Shown piece by piece: positions 26,725-41,235 of a stretch of 64,000 nt of DNA. The notes under the pieces are model-generated. The model searched no databases. It saw nothing but the letters and a program-made list of their open reading frames with translations, and was not told the origin of the DNA. The position numbers were made by a program, and so were the translations under genes. Every line of letters starts with the position of its first letter. Positions within the stretch are counted from its first letter, which is position 1. This stretch comes from Megachile rotundata. Lineage: Eukaryota; Arthropoda; Insecta; Hymenoptera; Megachilidae. The stretch covers positions 5,332,001 to 5,396,000 of the forward strand of contig NW_027473316.1 in the NCBI RefSeq assembly GCF_050947335.1. Reading direction: 5' to 3'.

Positions 26725-27270
26725 GATTGTGATTGTATGATTGTGATTGTATGATTGTGATTGTATGATTGTGATTGTATGATTGTGATTGTATGATTGT
26801 GATTGTATGATTGTGATTGTATCATTGTGATTGAATGATTGTGAGTGTATGAATGTGATTGTATGGTTGCGATCGTATGATTGTGATTCTTTGACTGCGA
26901 TTGTATGATTGTGATTGTATGATTGTTTATGTATGATTGTGATTGTATAGTAGTAATTGTGCGATTGTCATCGTATGATTGTGATTGTATGATTGCGATC
27001 GTATGATTGTGATTGTATGATTGTCATTGTATGATTGTGATTGTATGATTGTGATTGTATGATTGTGATTGTATGATTGTGATTGTATGATTGTGATTGT
27101 ATGATTGTGATTGTATGATTGTGATTGTATGATTGTGATTGTATGATTGTGATTGTGTGATTGCGATTGTATGATTGTGATTGTATGATTGTGATTGTAT
27201 GATTGTAATTGTATGATTGTGATTGTATGATTGTGATTGTATGATTGTGATTGTATGATTGTGATTGTAT

Positions 27271-27550
27271 GATTGTGAATGTATGATTGTGATTGTATGG
27301 TTGTGATTGTATAATTGTGATTGTATGATAGTGATTGTATGATTGTGATTGTATGATTGTGATTGTATGATTGTGATTGTATGATTGTGATTGTATGTTT
27401 GTGATCGTATGATTGTGATCGTTTGATTGTGGTTGTATAATTACGGTTCTATTATTGTGATTGTATGATTGTGATTGCATGATTGTGATTGTATGATTGT
27501 GATTGTATGATTGTGATCGTATAATTGTGTTTGTTTGATTGCGATTGTAT
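27271..27550. repeat. D block copy 8
   Basis: Full 20 units, again exactly 826 bp after its partner. It is back to 280 bp, so the extra unit of copy 6 is private to HOR copy 2. Confidence 0.93.
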
Positions 27551-28502
27551 GATTGTGATTGTATGATTGTGATTGTATGATTGTGATTGTATGATTGTGA
27601 TTGTATGATTGTGATTGTATGATTGTGATTGTATGATTGTGATTGTATCATTGTGATTGAATGATTGTGAGTGTATGAATGTGATTGTATGGTTGCGATC
27701 GTATGATTGTGATTCTTTGACTGCGATTGTATGATTGTGATTGTGTGATTGTGATTGTATGATTGCGATTGTATGATTGTGATTGTATGATTGTGATTGT
27801 ATGATTGTGATTGTATGATTGTGATTGTATGATTGTGATTGTATGATTGTGATTGTATGATTGTGATTGTATGATTGTGATTGCATGTTTGTGATTGTAT
27901 GATTGTGATTGTATGATTGTGATTGTATTATTGTGATTGTATGATTGTGATTGTATGATTGTGAATGTATGATTCTGATTGTATGATTGTGAGTGTATGA
28001 TTGTGATTGAATGATTATGATTGTATGATTGTGATTGTATGATTGTGATTGTATGATTGTGATTGTATGATTGTGATTGTATGATTGTGATTGTATGATT
28101 GTTTATGTATGATTGTGATTGTATAGTAGTAATTGTGCGATTGTCATCGTATGATTGTGATTGTATGATTGCGATCGTATGATTGTGATTGTTGAACTGC
28201 GATTGTATGATTGTGATTGTATGATTGTGATTGTATGATTGCGATTGTATCATTGTGATTGTATGATTGTGATTATATGATTGTGATTGTATGATTGCGA
28301 TTGTATGATTGTGATTGTATGATTGCGATTGTATGATTGTGATTGTATGACTGTGATTATATGATTGTGATTGTATGATTGTGATTGTATCATTGTGATT
28401 GAATGATTGTGAGTGTATGAATGTGATTGTATGGTTGCGATCGTATGATTGTGATTCTTTGACTGCGATTGTATGATTGTGATTCTTTGACTGCGATTGT
28501 AT

Positions 28503-28522
28503 GATTGTGATTGTGATTGTAT
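28503..28522. repeat. 20-bp unit: +6 register shift, copy 3
   Basis: Same position in tandem HOR copy 3. Register moves from 13 to 5. Later F-F and H junctions have gattgtgattgtgt at this place instead and no shift. Confidence 0.95.
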
Positions 28523-29446
28523 GATTGTGATTGTATGATTGTGATTGTATGCTGGTGACTGTATTATTGTGATTGTATGATTTGTATAGTATGATTGTGA
28601 TTGTATGATTGTGATTGTATGATTGTGATTGTATGATTGTGATTGTATGATTGTGATTGTATGATTGTGATTGTATGATTGTGATTGAATGATTATGATT
28701 GTATGATTGTGATTGTATGATTGTGATTGTATGATTGTGATTGTATGATTGTGATTGTATGATTGTGATTGTATGATTGTTTATGTATGATTGTGATTGT
28801 ATAGTAGTAATTGTGCGATTGTCATCGTATGATTGTGATTGTATGATTGCGATCGTATGATTGTGATTGTTGAACTGCGATTGTATGATTGTGATTGTAT
28901 GATTGTGATTGTATGATTGCGATTGTATCATTGTGATTGTATGATTGTGATTATATGATTGTGATTGTATGATTGCGATTGTATGATTGTGATTGTATGA
29001 TTGCGATTGTATGATTGTGATTGTATGATTGTGATTGTATGATAGTGATTGTATGATTGTGATTGTATAGTAGTAATTGTGCGATTGATATCGTATGATT
29101 GTGATTGTATGATTGCGATCGTATGATTGTGATTGTTGAACTGCGATTGTATGATTGTGATTGTATGATTGTGATAGTATGATTGTGATTGTATGATTGT
29201 GATTGTATGATTGTGATTGTATGATTGTGATTGTATGATTGTGATTGTATGATTGTGATTGTATGATTGTGATTGTATGATTGTGATTGTATGATTGTGA
29301 TTGTATGATTGTGATTGTATGATTGTGATTGTATGATTGTGATTGTATGATTGTGATTGTATGATTGTGAATGTATGATTGTGATTACATGATTGTGATT
29401 GTATGATTGTATCTGTATAGTAGTAATTGTATGATTGTCATCGTAT

Positions 29447-29454
29447 GATTGTAT
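29447..29454. repeat. 8-bp half unit: register shift, copy 1
   Basis: A lone GATTGTAT follows gattgtcatcgtat, the octamer half of the unit without its hexamer partner. Register moves from 5 to 13. Confidence 0.94.
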
Positions 29455-32268
29455 GATTGTGATTGTATGATTGTGAGTGTATGATTGTGATCGTATGATT
29501 GTGATCGTATGATTGCGATCGTATGATTGCGATCGTATGATTGCGATCGTATGATTGTGATCGTATGATTGTGATCGTATGATTGTGATTGCATGATTTT
29601 GATTGTATGATTGTGATTGTATGATTGTGATTGTATGATTTTGATTGTATGATTGTGATTGTATGATTGTGATTGTATGATTGTGATTGTATGATTGTGA
29701 TTGTATGATTGTGATTGTATGATTGTGATTGTATGATTGTGATTGTATGATTGTGATTGTATGATTGTGATTGAATGATTGTGAGTGTATGATTGTGATT
29801 GTATGATTGCGATCGTATGATTGTGATCGTATGATTGTGATTGTATGATTGTGATTGTATGATTGTGATTGTATGATTGTGATTGTATGATTTTGATTGT
29901 ATGATTGTGATTGTATGATTGTGATTGTATGATTGTGATTGTATGATTGTGATTGAATGATTGTGAGTGTATGATTATGATTCTATGATTGTGATTGTAT
30001 GATTGTGATTGTATGATTGTGATTGTATGATTGTGATTGTATGATTGCGATTGTATGATTGTGATTGTATGATTGTGATTGTATGATTGTGATTGAATGA
30101 TTGTGAGTGTATGATTGTGATTGTATGATTGCGATCGTATGATTGTGATTGTATGATTGTGATTGTATGATTGTGATTGTATGATTGTGATTGTATGATT
30201 GTGATTGTATGATTGTGATTGTATGATTGTAATTGTATGATTGTGATTGTATGATTGTATTTGGGAGATTGTAATTGTATGATTGCGATTTTTAGATTGC
30301 GATTGTATGATGGTGACTGTATGATTGTGATTGTGTGATTGTGATTGTATGATTGTGATTGTATGATTGTGATTGTATGATTGTGATTGTATGATTGTGA
30401 TTGTATGACTGTGATTGAATGATTGTGATTGAATGATTGTGAGTGTATGATAGTGATTCTGTGATTGCGATTGTATGCTGGTGACTGTATTATTGTGATT
30501 GTACGATTGTGATTGTATGACTGTGATTGTATGATTGTGATTGTATGATTGCGATTGTATGATTGTGATTGTATGATTGTGATTGCATGTTTGTGATTGT
30601 ATGATTGTGATTGTATGATTGTGATTGTATGATTGTGATCGTATGATTGTGATTGCATGATTTTGATTGTATGATTGTGATTGTATGATTGTGATTGTAT
30701 GATTTTGATTGTATGATTGTGATTGTATGATTGTGATTGTATGATTGTGATTGTATGATTGTGATTGTATGATTGTGATTGTATGATTGTGATTGTATGA
30801 TTGTGATTGTATGATTGTGATTGAATGATTGTGAGTGTATGATTGTGATTGTATGATTGCGATCGTATGATTGTGATCGTATGATTGTGATTGTATGATT
30901 GTGATTGTATGATTGTGATTGTATGATTGTGATTGTATGATTTTGATTGTATGATTGTGATTGTATGATTGTGATTGTATGATTGTGATTGTATGATTGT
31001 GATTGAATGATTGTGAGTGTATGATTATGATTCTATGATTGTGATTGTATGATTGTGATTGTATGATTGTGATTGTATGATTGTGATTGTATGATTGCGA
31101 TTGTATGATTGTGATTGTATGATTGTGATTGTATGATTGTGATTGTATGATTGTGATTGTATGATTGTGATTGTATGATTGTGATTGAATAATTGTGAGT
31201 GTATGATTGTGATTGTATGATTGCGATCGTATGATTGTGATCGTATGATTGTGATTGTATGATTGTGATTGTATGATTGTGATTGTATGATTGTGATTGT
31301 ATGATTGTGATTGTATGATTGTGATTGTATGATTGTGATTGTATGATTGTGATTATATGATTGTGATTGTATGATTGTGATTGTATGATTGTGAGTGTAT
31401 GATTGTGATCGTATGATTGTGATCGTATGATTGCGATCGTATGATTGCGATCGTATGATTGCGATCGTATGATTGTGATCGTATGATTGTGATCGTATGA
31501 TTGTGATTGCATGATTTTGATTGTATGATTGTGATTGTATGATTGTGATTGTATGATTTTGATTGTATGATTGTGATTGTATGATTGTGATTATATGATT
31601 GTGATTGTATGATTGCGATTGTATGATTGTGATTGTATGATTGCGATTGTATGATTGTGATTGTATGATTGTGATTGTATGATTGTGATTGTATGATTGT
31701 GATTGTATGATTGTGATTGTATCATTGTGATTGAATGATTGTGAGTGTATGAATGTGATTGTATGGTTGCGATCGTATGATTGTGATTCTTTGACTGCGA
31801 TTGTATGATTGTGATTCTTTGACTGCGATTGTATGATTGTGATTGTGTGATTGTGATTGTATGATTGTGATTGTATGATTGTGATTGTATGCTGGTGACT
31901 GTATTATTGTGATTGTATGATTTGTATAGTATGATTGTGATTGTATGATTGTGATTGTATGATTGTGATTGTATGATTGTGATTGTATGATTGTGATTGT
32001 ATGATTGTGATTGTATGATTGTGATTGTATGATTGTGATTGTATGATTGTGATTGTATGATTGTGATTGTATGATTGTGATTGTATGATTGTGATTGTAT
32101 GATTGTGATTGTATGATTGTGATTGTACGATTGTGATTGTATGATTGTGATTGTATGATTGTGATTGTATGATTGTGATTGTATGATTGTGAATGTATGA
32201 TTGTGATTACATGATTGTGATTGTATGATTGTATCTGTATAGTAGTAATTGTATGATTGTCATCGTAT

Positions 32269-32276
32269 GATTGTAT
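32269..32276. repeat. 8-bp half unit: register shift, copy 2
   Basis: Same lone octamer in the same variant-B context 2,822 bp later. Register moves from 13 to 7. Confidence 0.94.
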
Positions 32277-34138
32277 GATTGTGATTGTATGATTGTGAGT
32301 GTATGATTGTGATCGTATGATTGTGATCGTATGATTGCGATCGTATGATTGCGATCGTATGATTGCGATCGTATGATTGTGATCGTATGATTGTGATCGT
32401 ATGATTGTGATTGCATGATTTTGATTGTATGATTGGGATTGTATGATTGTGATTGTATGATTTTGATTGTATGATTGTGATTGTATGATTGTGATTGTAT
32501 GATTGTGATTGTATGATTGTGGTTGTATGATTGTGATTGTATGATTGTGATTGTATGATTGTGATTGTATGATTGTGATTGTATGATTGTGATTGAATGA
32601 TTGTGAGTGTATGATTGTGATTGTATGATTGCGATCGTATGATTGTGATCGTATGATTGTGATTGTATGATTGTGATTGTATGATTGTGATTGTATGATT
32701 GTGATTGTATGATTTTGATTGTATGATTGTGATTGTATGATTGTGATTGTATGATTGTGATTGTATGATTGTGATTGAATGATTGTGAGTGTATGATTAT
32801 GATTCTATGATTGTGATTGTATGATTGTGATTGTATGATTGTGATTGTATGATTGTGATTGTATGATTGCGATTGTATGATTGTGATTGTATGATTGTGA
32901 TTGTATGATTGTGATTGTATGATTGTGATTGTATGATTGTGATTGTATGATTGTGATTGTATGATTGTGATTGAATGATTGTGAGTGTATGATTGTGATT
33001 GTATGATTGCGATCGTATGATTGTGATCGTATGATTGTGATCGTATGATTGTGATTGTATGATTGTGATTGTATGATTGTGATTGTATGATTGTGATTGT
33101 ATGATTGTGATTGTATGATTGTGATTATATGATTGTGATTGTATGATTGTGATTGTATGATTGTGAGTGTATGATTGTGATCGTATGATTGTGATCGTAT
33201 GATTGCGATCGTATGGTTGCGATCGTATGATTGCGATCGTATGATTGTGATCGTATGATTGTGATCGTATGATTGTGATTGCATGATTTTGATTGTATGA
33301 TTGTGATTGTATGATTGTGATTGTATGATTTTGATTGTATGATTGTGATTGTATGATTGTGATTGTATGATTGTGATTGTATGATTGTGATTGTATGATT
33401 GTGATTGTATGATTGTGATTGTATGATTGTGATTGTATGATTGTGATTGAATGATTGTGAGTGTATGATTGTGATTGTATGATTGCGATCGTATGATTGT
33501 GATCGTATGGTTGTGATTGTATGATTGTGATTGTATGATTGTGATTGTATGATTGTGATTGTATGATTTTGATTGTATGATTGTGATTGTATGATTGTGA
33601 TTGTATGATTGTGATTGTATGATTGTGATTGTATGATTGTGATTGTATGATTGTGATTGAATGATTGTGAGTGTATGATTGTGATTGTATGATTGCGATC
33701 GTATGATTGTGATCGTATGGTTGTGATTGTATGATTGTGATTGTATGATTGTGATTGTATGATTGTGATTGTATGATTTTGATTGTATGATTGTGATTGT
33801 ATGATTGTGATTGTATGATTGTGATTGTATGATTGTGATTGAATGATTGTGAGTGTATGATTATGATTCTATGATTGTGATTGTATGATTGTGATTGTAT
33901 GATTGTGATTGTATGATTGTGATTGTATGATTGTGATTGTATGATTGCGATTGTATGATTGTGATTGTATGATTGTGATTGTATGATTGTGATTGTATGA
34001 TTGTGATTGTATGATTGTGATTGTGTGATTGCGATTGTATGATTGTGATTGTATGATTGTGATTGTATGATTGTAATTGTATGATTGTGATTGTATGATT
34101 GTGATTGTATGATTGTGATTGTATGATTGTGATTGTAT

Positions 34139-34418
34139 GATTGTGAATGTATGATTGTGATTGTATGGTTGTGATTGTATAATTGTGATTGTATGATAGT
34201 GATTGTATGATTGTGATTGTATGATTGTGATTGTATGATTGTGATTGTATGATTGTGATTGTATGTTTGTGATCGTATGATTGTGATCGTTTGATTGTGG
34301 TTGTATAATTACGGTTCTATTATTGTGATTGTATGATTGTGATTGCATGATTGTGATTGTATGATTGTGATTGTATGATTGTGATCGTATAATTGTGTTT
34401 GTTTGATTGCGATTGTAT
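34139..34418. repeat. D block copy 9
   Basis: Full 20 units; first D after the 6.6-kb D-free zone and start of the regular right-hand HORs, where D occurs singly instead of in pairs. Confidence 0.93.
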
Positions 34419-36098
34419 GATTGTGATTGTATGATTGTGATTGTATGATTGTGATTGTATGATTGTGATTGTATGATTGTGATTGTATCATTGTGATTGA
34501 ATGATTGTGAGTGTATGAATGTGATTGTATGGTTGCGATCGTATGATTGTGATTCTTTGACTGCGATTGTATGATTGTGATTGTGTGATTGTGATTGTAT
34601 GATTGTGATTGTATGATTGTGATTGTATGATTGTGATTGTATGATTGTGATTGTATGATTGTGATTGTATGATTGTGATTGTATGATTGTGATTGTATGA
34701 TTGTGATTGTATGATTGTGATTGCATGTTTGTGATTGTATGATTGTGATTGTATGATTGTGATTGTATTATTGTGATTGTATGATTATGATTGTATGATT
34801 GTGAATGTATGATTCTGATTGTATGATTGTGAGTGTATGATTGTGATTGAATGATTATGATTGTATGATTGTGATTGTATGATTGTGATTGTATGATTGT
34901 GATTGTATGATTGTGATTGTATGATTGTGATTGTATGATTGTGATTGTATGATTGTTTATGTATGATTGTGATTGTATAGTAGTAATTGTGCGATTGTCA
35001 TCGTATGATTGTGATTGTATGATTGCGATCGTATGATTGTGATTGTTGAACTGCGATTGTATGATTGTGATTGTATGATTGTGATTGTATGATTGCGATT
35101 GTATCATTGTGATTGTATGATTGTGATTATATGATTGTGATTGTATGATTGCGATTGTATGATTGTGATTGTATGATTGCGATTGTATGATTGTGATTGT
35201 ATGACTGTGATTGTATGATTGTGATTGTATGATTGTGATTGTATCATTGTGATTGAATGATTGTGAGTGTATGAATGTGATTGTATGGTTGCGATCGTAT
35301 GATTGTGATTCTTTGACTGCGATTGTATGATTGTGATTCTTTGACTGCGATTGTATGATTGTGATTGTGTGATTGTGATTGTATGATTGTGATTGTATGA
35401 TTGTGATTGTATGCTGGTGACTGTATTATTGTGATTGTATGATTTGTATAGTATGATTGTGATTGTATGATTGTGATTGTATGATTGTGATTGTATGATT
35501 GTGATTGTATGATTGTGATTGTATGATTGTGATTGTATGATTGTGATTGAATGATTATGATTGTATGATTGTGATTGTATGATTGTGATTGTATGATTGT
35601 GATTGTATGATTGTGATTGTATGATTGTTTATGTATGATTGTGATTGTATAGTAGTAATTGTGTAATTGTCATCGTATGATTGTGATTGTATGATTGCGA
35701 TCGTATGATTGTGATTGTTGAACTGCGATTGTATGATTGTGATTGTATGATTGTGATTGTATGATTGCGATTGTATCATTGTGATTGTATGATTGTGATT
35801 ATATGATTGTGATTGTATGATTGCGATTGTATGATTGTGATTGTATGATTGCGATTGTATGATTGTGATTGTATGATTGTGATTGTATGATTGTGATTGT
35901 ATGATAGTGATTGTATGATTGTGATTGTATAGTAGTAATTGTGCGATTGATATCGTATGATTGTGATTGTATGATTGCGATCGTATGATTGTGATTGTTG
36001 AACTGCGATTGTATGATTGTGATTGTATGATTGTGATAGTATGATTGTGATTGTATGATTGTGATTGTATGATTGTGATTGTATAATTGTGATTGTAT

Positions 36099-36111
36099 GA
36101 TGTGATTGTAT
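36099..36111. repeat. 13-bp unit: -1 register shift, copy 1
   Basis: The unit GATGTGATTGTAT has lost one T. It sits a few units before an aggattg unit. Register moves from 7 to 6. Confidence 0.95.
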
Positions 36112-37525
36112 GATTGTGATTGTATGATTGTGATTGTATGATTGTGATTGTAGGATTGTGATTGTACGATTGTGATTGTATGATTGTGATTGTATGATTG
36201 TGATTGTATGATTGTGATTGTATGATTGTGATTGTATGATTGTGATTGTATGATTGTAATTGTATGATTGTGATTGTATGATTGTATTTGGGAGATTGTA
36301 ATTGTATGATTGCGATTTTTAGATTGCGATTGTATGATGGTGACTGTATGATTGTGATTGTGTGATTGTGATTGTATGATTGTGATTGTATGATTGTGAT
36401 TGTATGATTGTGATTGTATGATTGTGATTGTATGACTGTGATTGAATGATTGTGATTGAATGATTGTGAGTGTATGATAGTGATTCTATGATTGCGATTG
36501 TATGCTGGTGACTGTATTATTGTGATTGTACGATTGTGATTGTATGACTGTGATTGTATGATTGTGATTGTATGATTGCGATTGTATGATTGTGATTGTA
36601 TGATTGTGATTGCATGTTTGTGATTGTATGATTGTGATTGTATGATTGTGATTGTATGATTGTGATTGTATGATTGTGATTGTATGATTGTGATTGTATG
36701 ATTGTGATTGTATGATTGTGATTGTATGATTGTGATTGAATGATTGTGAGTGTATGATTGTGATTGTATGATTGCGATCGTATGATTGTGATCGTATGAT
36801 TGTGATTGTATGATTGTGATTGTATGATTGTGATTGTATGATTGTGATTGTATGATTGTGATTGTATGATTGTGATTGTATGATTGTGATTGTATGATTG
36901 TGATTATATGATTGTGATTGTATGATTGTGATTGTATGATTGTGAGTGTATGATTGTGATCGTATGATTGTGATCGTATGATTGCGATCGTATGATTGCG
37001 ATCGTATGATTGCGATCGTATGATTGTGATCGTATGATTGTGATCGTATGATTGTGATTGCATGATTTTGATTGTATGATTGTGATTGTATGATTGTGTT
37101 TGTATGATTTTGATTGTATGATTGTGATTGTATGATTGTGATTGTATGATTGTGATTGTATGATTGTGATTGTATGATTGTGATTGTATGATTGTGATTG
37201 TATGATTGTGATTGTATGATTGTGATTGTATGATTGTGATTGAATGATTGTGAGTGTATGATTGTGATTGTATGATTGCGATCGTATGATTGTGATCGTA
37301 TGATTGTGATCGTATGATTGTGATTGTATGATTGCGATTGTATGATTGTGATTGTATGATTGTGATTGTATGATTGTGATTGTATGATTGTGATTGTATG
37401 ATTGTGATTGTGTGATTGCGATTGTATGATTGTGATTGTATGATTGTGATTGTATGATTGTAATTGTATGATTGTGATTGTATGATTGTGATTGTATGAT
37501 TGTGATTGTATGATTGTGATTGTAT

Positions 37526-37805
37526 GATTGTGAATGTATGATTGTGATTGTATGGTTGTGATTGTATAATTGTGATTGTATGATAGTGATTGTATGATTG
37601 TGATTGTATGATTGTGATTGTATGATTGTGATTGTATGATTGTGATTGTATGTTTGTGATCGTATGATTGTGATCGTTTGATTGTGGTTGTATAATTACG
37701 GTTCTATTATTGTGATTGTATGATTGTGATTGCATGATTGTGATTGTATGATTGTGATTGTATGATTGTGATCGTATAATTGTGTTTGTTTGATTGCGAT
37801 TGTAT
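37526..37805. repeat. D block copy 10
   Basis: Full 20 units, 3,387 bp after copy 9; that interval includes one 13-bp unit. Confidence 0.93.
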
Positions 37806-40800
37806 GATTGTGATTGTATGATTGTGATTGTATGATTGTGATTGTATGATTGTGATTGTATGATTGTGATTGTATGATTGTGATTGTATGATTGTGATTG
37901 TATCATTGTGATTGAATGATTGTGAGTGTATGAATGTGATTGTATGGTTGCGATCGTATGATTGTGATTCTTTGACTGCGATTGTATGATTGTGATTGTG
38001 TGATTGTGATTGTATGATTGTGATTGTATGATTGTGATTGTATGATTGTGATTGTATGATTGTGATTGTATGATTGTGATTGTATGATTGTGATTGTATG
38101 ATTGTGATTGTATGATTGTGATTGTATGATTGTGATTGCATGTTTGTGATTGTATGATTGTGATTGTATGATTGTGATTGTATTATTGTGATTGTATGAT
38201 TGTGATTGTATGATTGTGAATGTATGATTCTGATTGTATGATTGTGAGTGTATGATTGTGATTGAATGATTATGATTGTATGATTGTGATTGTATGATTG
38301 TGATTGTATGATTGTGATTGTATGATTGTGATTGTATGATTGTGATTGTATGATTGTGATTGTATGATTGTTTATGTATGATTGTGATTGTATAGTAGTA
38401 ATTGTGCGATTGTCATCGTATGATTGTGATTGTATGATTGCGATCGTATGATTGTGATTGTTGAACTGCGATTGTATGATTGCGATTGTATGATTGTGAT
38501 TGTATGATTGCGATTGTATCATTGTGATTGTATGATTGTGATTATATGATTGTGATTGTATGATTGCGATTGTATGATTGTGATTGTATGATTGCGATTG
38601 TATGATTGTGATTGTATGACTGTGATTGTGTGATTGTGATTGTATGATTGTGATTGTATCATTGTGATTGAATGATTGTGAGTGTATGAATGTGATTGTA
38701 TGGTTGCGATCGTATGATTGTGATTCTTTGACTGCGATTGTATGATCCTGATTCTTTGACTGCGATTGTATGATTGTGATTGTGTGATTGTGATTGTATG
38801 ATTGTGATTGTATGATTGTGATTGTATGCTGGTGACTGTATTATTGTGATTGTATGATTTGTATAGTATGATTGTGATTGTATGATTGTGATTGTATGAT
38901 TGTGATTGTATGATTGTGATTGTATGATTGTGATTGTATGATTGTGATTGTATGATTGTGATTGAATGATTATGATTGTATGATTGTGATTGTATGATTG
39001 TGATTGTATGATTGTGATTGTATGATTGTGATTGTATGATTGTGATTGTATGATTGTTTATGTATGATTGTGATTGTATAGTAGTAATTGTGCGATTGTC
39101 ATCGTATGATTGTGATTGTATGATTGCGATCGTATGATTGTGATTGTTGAACTGCGATTGTATGATTGTGATTGTATGATTGTGATTGTATGATTGCGAT
39201 TGTATCATTGTGATTGTATGATTGTGATTATATGATTGTGATTGTATGATTGCGATTGTATGATTGTGATTGTATGATTGCGATTGTATGATTGTGATTG
39301 TATGATTGTGATTGTATGATTGTGATTGTATGATAGTGATTGTATGATTGTGATTGTATAGTAGTAATTGTGCGATTGATATCGTATGATTGTGATTGTA
39401 TGATTGCGATCGTATGATTGTGATTGTTGAACTGCGATTGTATGATTGTGATTGTATGATTGTGATAGTATGATTGTGATTGTATGATTGTGATTGTATG
39501 ATTGTGATTGTATAATTGTGATTGTATGATTGTGATTGTATGATTGTGATTGTATGATTGTGATTGTATGATTGTGATTGTAGGATTGTGATTGTACGAT
39601 TGTGATTGTATGATTGTGATTGTATGATTGTGATTGTATGATTGTGATTGTATGATTGTGATTGTATGATTGTGATTGTATGATTGTGATTGTATGATTG
39701 TGATTGTATGATTGTGATTGTATGATTGTGATTGTATGATTGTGATTGTATGATTGTGATCGTATGATTGTGATTCTATGATTGTGATTCTATGATTGTG
39801 ATTGTATGATTGTGATTGTATTCTGGTGACTGTATTATTGTGATTGTATGATTGTGATTGTATGATTGCGATTGTATCATTGTGATTGTAGGATTGTGAT
39901 TGTACGATTGTGATTGTATGATTGTGATTGTATGATTGTGATTGTATGATTGTGATTGTATGATTGTGATTGTATGATTGTAATTGTATGATTGTGATTG
40001 TATGATTGTATTTGGGAGATTGTAATTGTATGATTGCGATTTTTAGATTGCGATTGTATGATGGTGACTGTATGATTGTGATTGTGTGATTGTGATTGTA
40101 TGATTGTGATTGTATGATTGTGATTGTATGATTGTGATTGTATGATTGTGATTGTATGACTGTGATTGAATGATTGTGATTGAATGATTGTGAGTGTATG
40201 ATAGTGATTCTATGATTGCGATTGTATGCTGGTGACTGTATTATTGTGATTGTACGATTGTGATTGTATGACTGTGATTGTATGATTGTGATTGTATGAT
40301 TGCGATTGTATGATTGTGATTGTATGATTGTGATGGCATGTTTGTGATTGTATGATTGTGATTGTATGATTGTGATTGTATGATTGTGATTGTATGATTG
40401 TGATTGTATGATTGTGATTGTATGATTGTGATTGTATGATTGTGATTGTATGATTGTGATTGTATGATTGTGATTGAATGATTGTGAGTGTATGATTGTG
40501 ATTGTATGATTGCGATCGTATGATTGTGATCGTATGATTGTGATTGTATGATTGTGATTGTATGATTGTGATTGTATGATTGTGATTGTATGATTGTGAT
40601 TGTATGATTGTGATTGTATGATTGTGATTATATGATTGTGATTGTATGATTGTGATTGTATGATTGTGAGTGTATGATTGTGATCGTATGATTGTGATCG
40701 TATGATTGCGATCGTATGATTGCGATCGTATGATTGCGATCGTATGATTGTGATCGTATGATTGTGATCGTATGATTGTGATTGCATGATTTTGATTGTA

Positions 40801-41235
40801 TGATTGTGATTGTATGATTGTGATTGTATGATTTTGATTGTATGATTGTGATTGTATGATTGTGATTGTATGATTGTGATTGTATGATTGTGATTGTATG
40901 ATTGTGATTGTATGATTGTGATTGTATGATTGTGATTGTATGATTGTGATTGAATGATTGTGAGTGTATGATTGTGATTGTATGATTGCGATCGTATGAT
41001 TGTGATCGTATGATTGTGATTGTATGATTGTGATTGTATGATTGCGATTGTATGATTGGGATTGTATGATTGTGATTGTATGATTGTGATTGTATGATTG
41101 TGATTGTATGATTGTGATTGTGTGATTGCGATTGTATGATTGTGATTGTATGATTGTGATTGTATGATTGTAATTGTATGATTGTGATTGTATGATTGTG
41201 ATTGTATGATTGTGATTGTATGATTGTGATTGTAT
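37526..41235. repeat. HOR copy, 3,710 bp (265 units)
   Basis: Same order as its left neighbour but with a G block (about 39,820) and a short extra segment before A2 (40004) that carries gcgattgtatcattg and a second aggattg. It contains no 13-bp unit, so the register is unchanged across it. F-F near 38,750 has a private variant (gatcctgattcttt). Confidence 0.88.

Larger units (their letters stand above)
26445..29200. repeat. Tandem HOR copy 3 (partial)
   Basis: D (26445), F, B (26921), D (27271), F, P, K, B (28097), E, F-F, the 20-bp unit (28503), H (28551), B (28775), E, B' (GATATC 29087) and E follow the order of copy 1. Unlike copy 2 it retains B', so it cannot derive from copy 2 alone. 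After the gatagtatg unit near 29,175 it leaves the copy 1 order and enters about 12 canonical units, then the C-module zone. The right boundary is approximate. Confidence 0.85.
29200..34138. repeat. D-free zone of C-bearing modules
   Basis: The landmark gattatgattctat (preceded by gattgtgagtgtat) recurs at about 29,973, 31,023, 32,795 and 33,859. The intervals are 1,050 bp (75 units), 1,772 bp (126 units plus 8 bp) and 1,064 bp (76 units). C blocks lie at 29483, 31401, 32305 and 33173. A variant B (gattgtatctgtat, agtagtaattgtat, gattgtcatcgtat) occurs at 29405 and about 32,227, each followed by an 8-bp half unit. One A2 (30253), L, one F-F (about 31,780) and one H (31891) are also present. 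There is no D block for 6.6 kb. Confidence 0.85.
34139..37525. repeat. HOR copy, 3,387 bp
   Basis: D (34139), F, P, K, B (34951), E, F-F, H (35413), B (35623), E, B' (35949), E, a 13-bp unit (36099), aggattg, A2 (36280), L, H0, P, C (36952), next D at 37526. It lacks the G block found in most later copies. Most of it is repeated at 50,938-54,296 with an offset of 16,799 bp, falling to 16,771 bp. Confidence 0.88.

Noticed and set aside
35555..37906. 783-codon open reading frame on the - strand (and its equal-length partner at 52,326-54,677) as a repetitive Q/N/H-rich protein gene
   Set aside because: The repeat has no - strand stop in any frame, so long open stretches are automatic. Start and stop positions depend on chance variants, other frames read the same peptide, and there is no unique N- or C-terminal domain, promoter or splice context.
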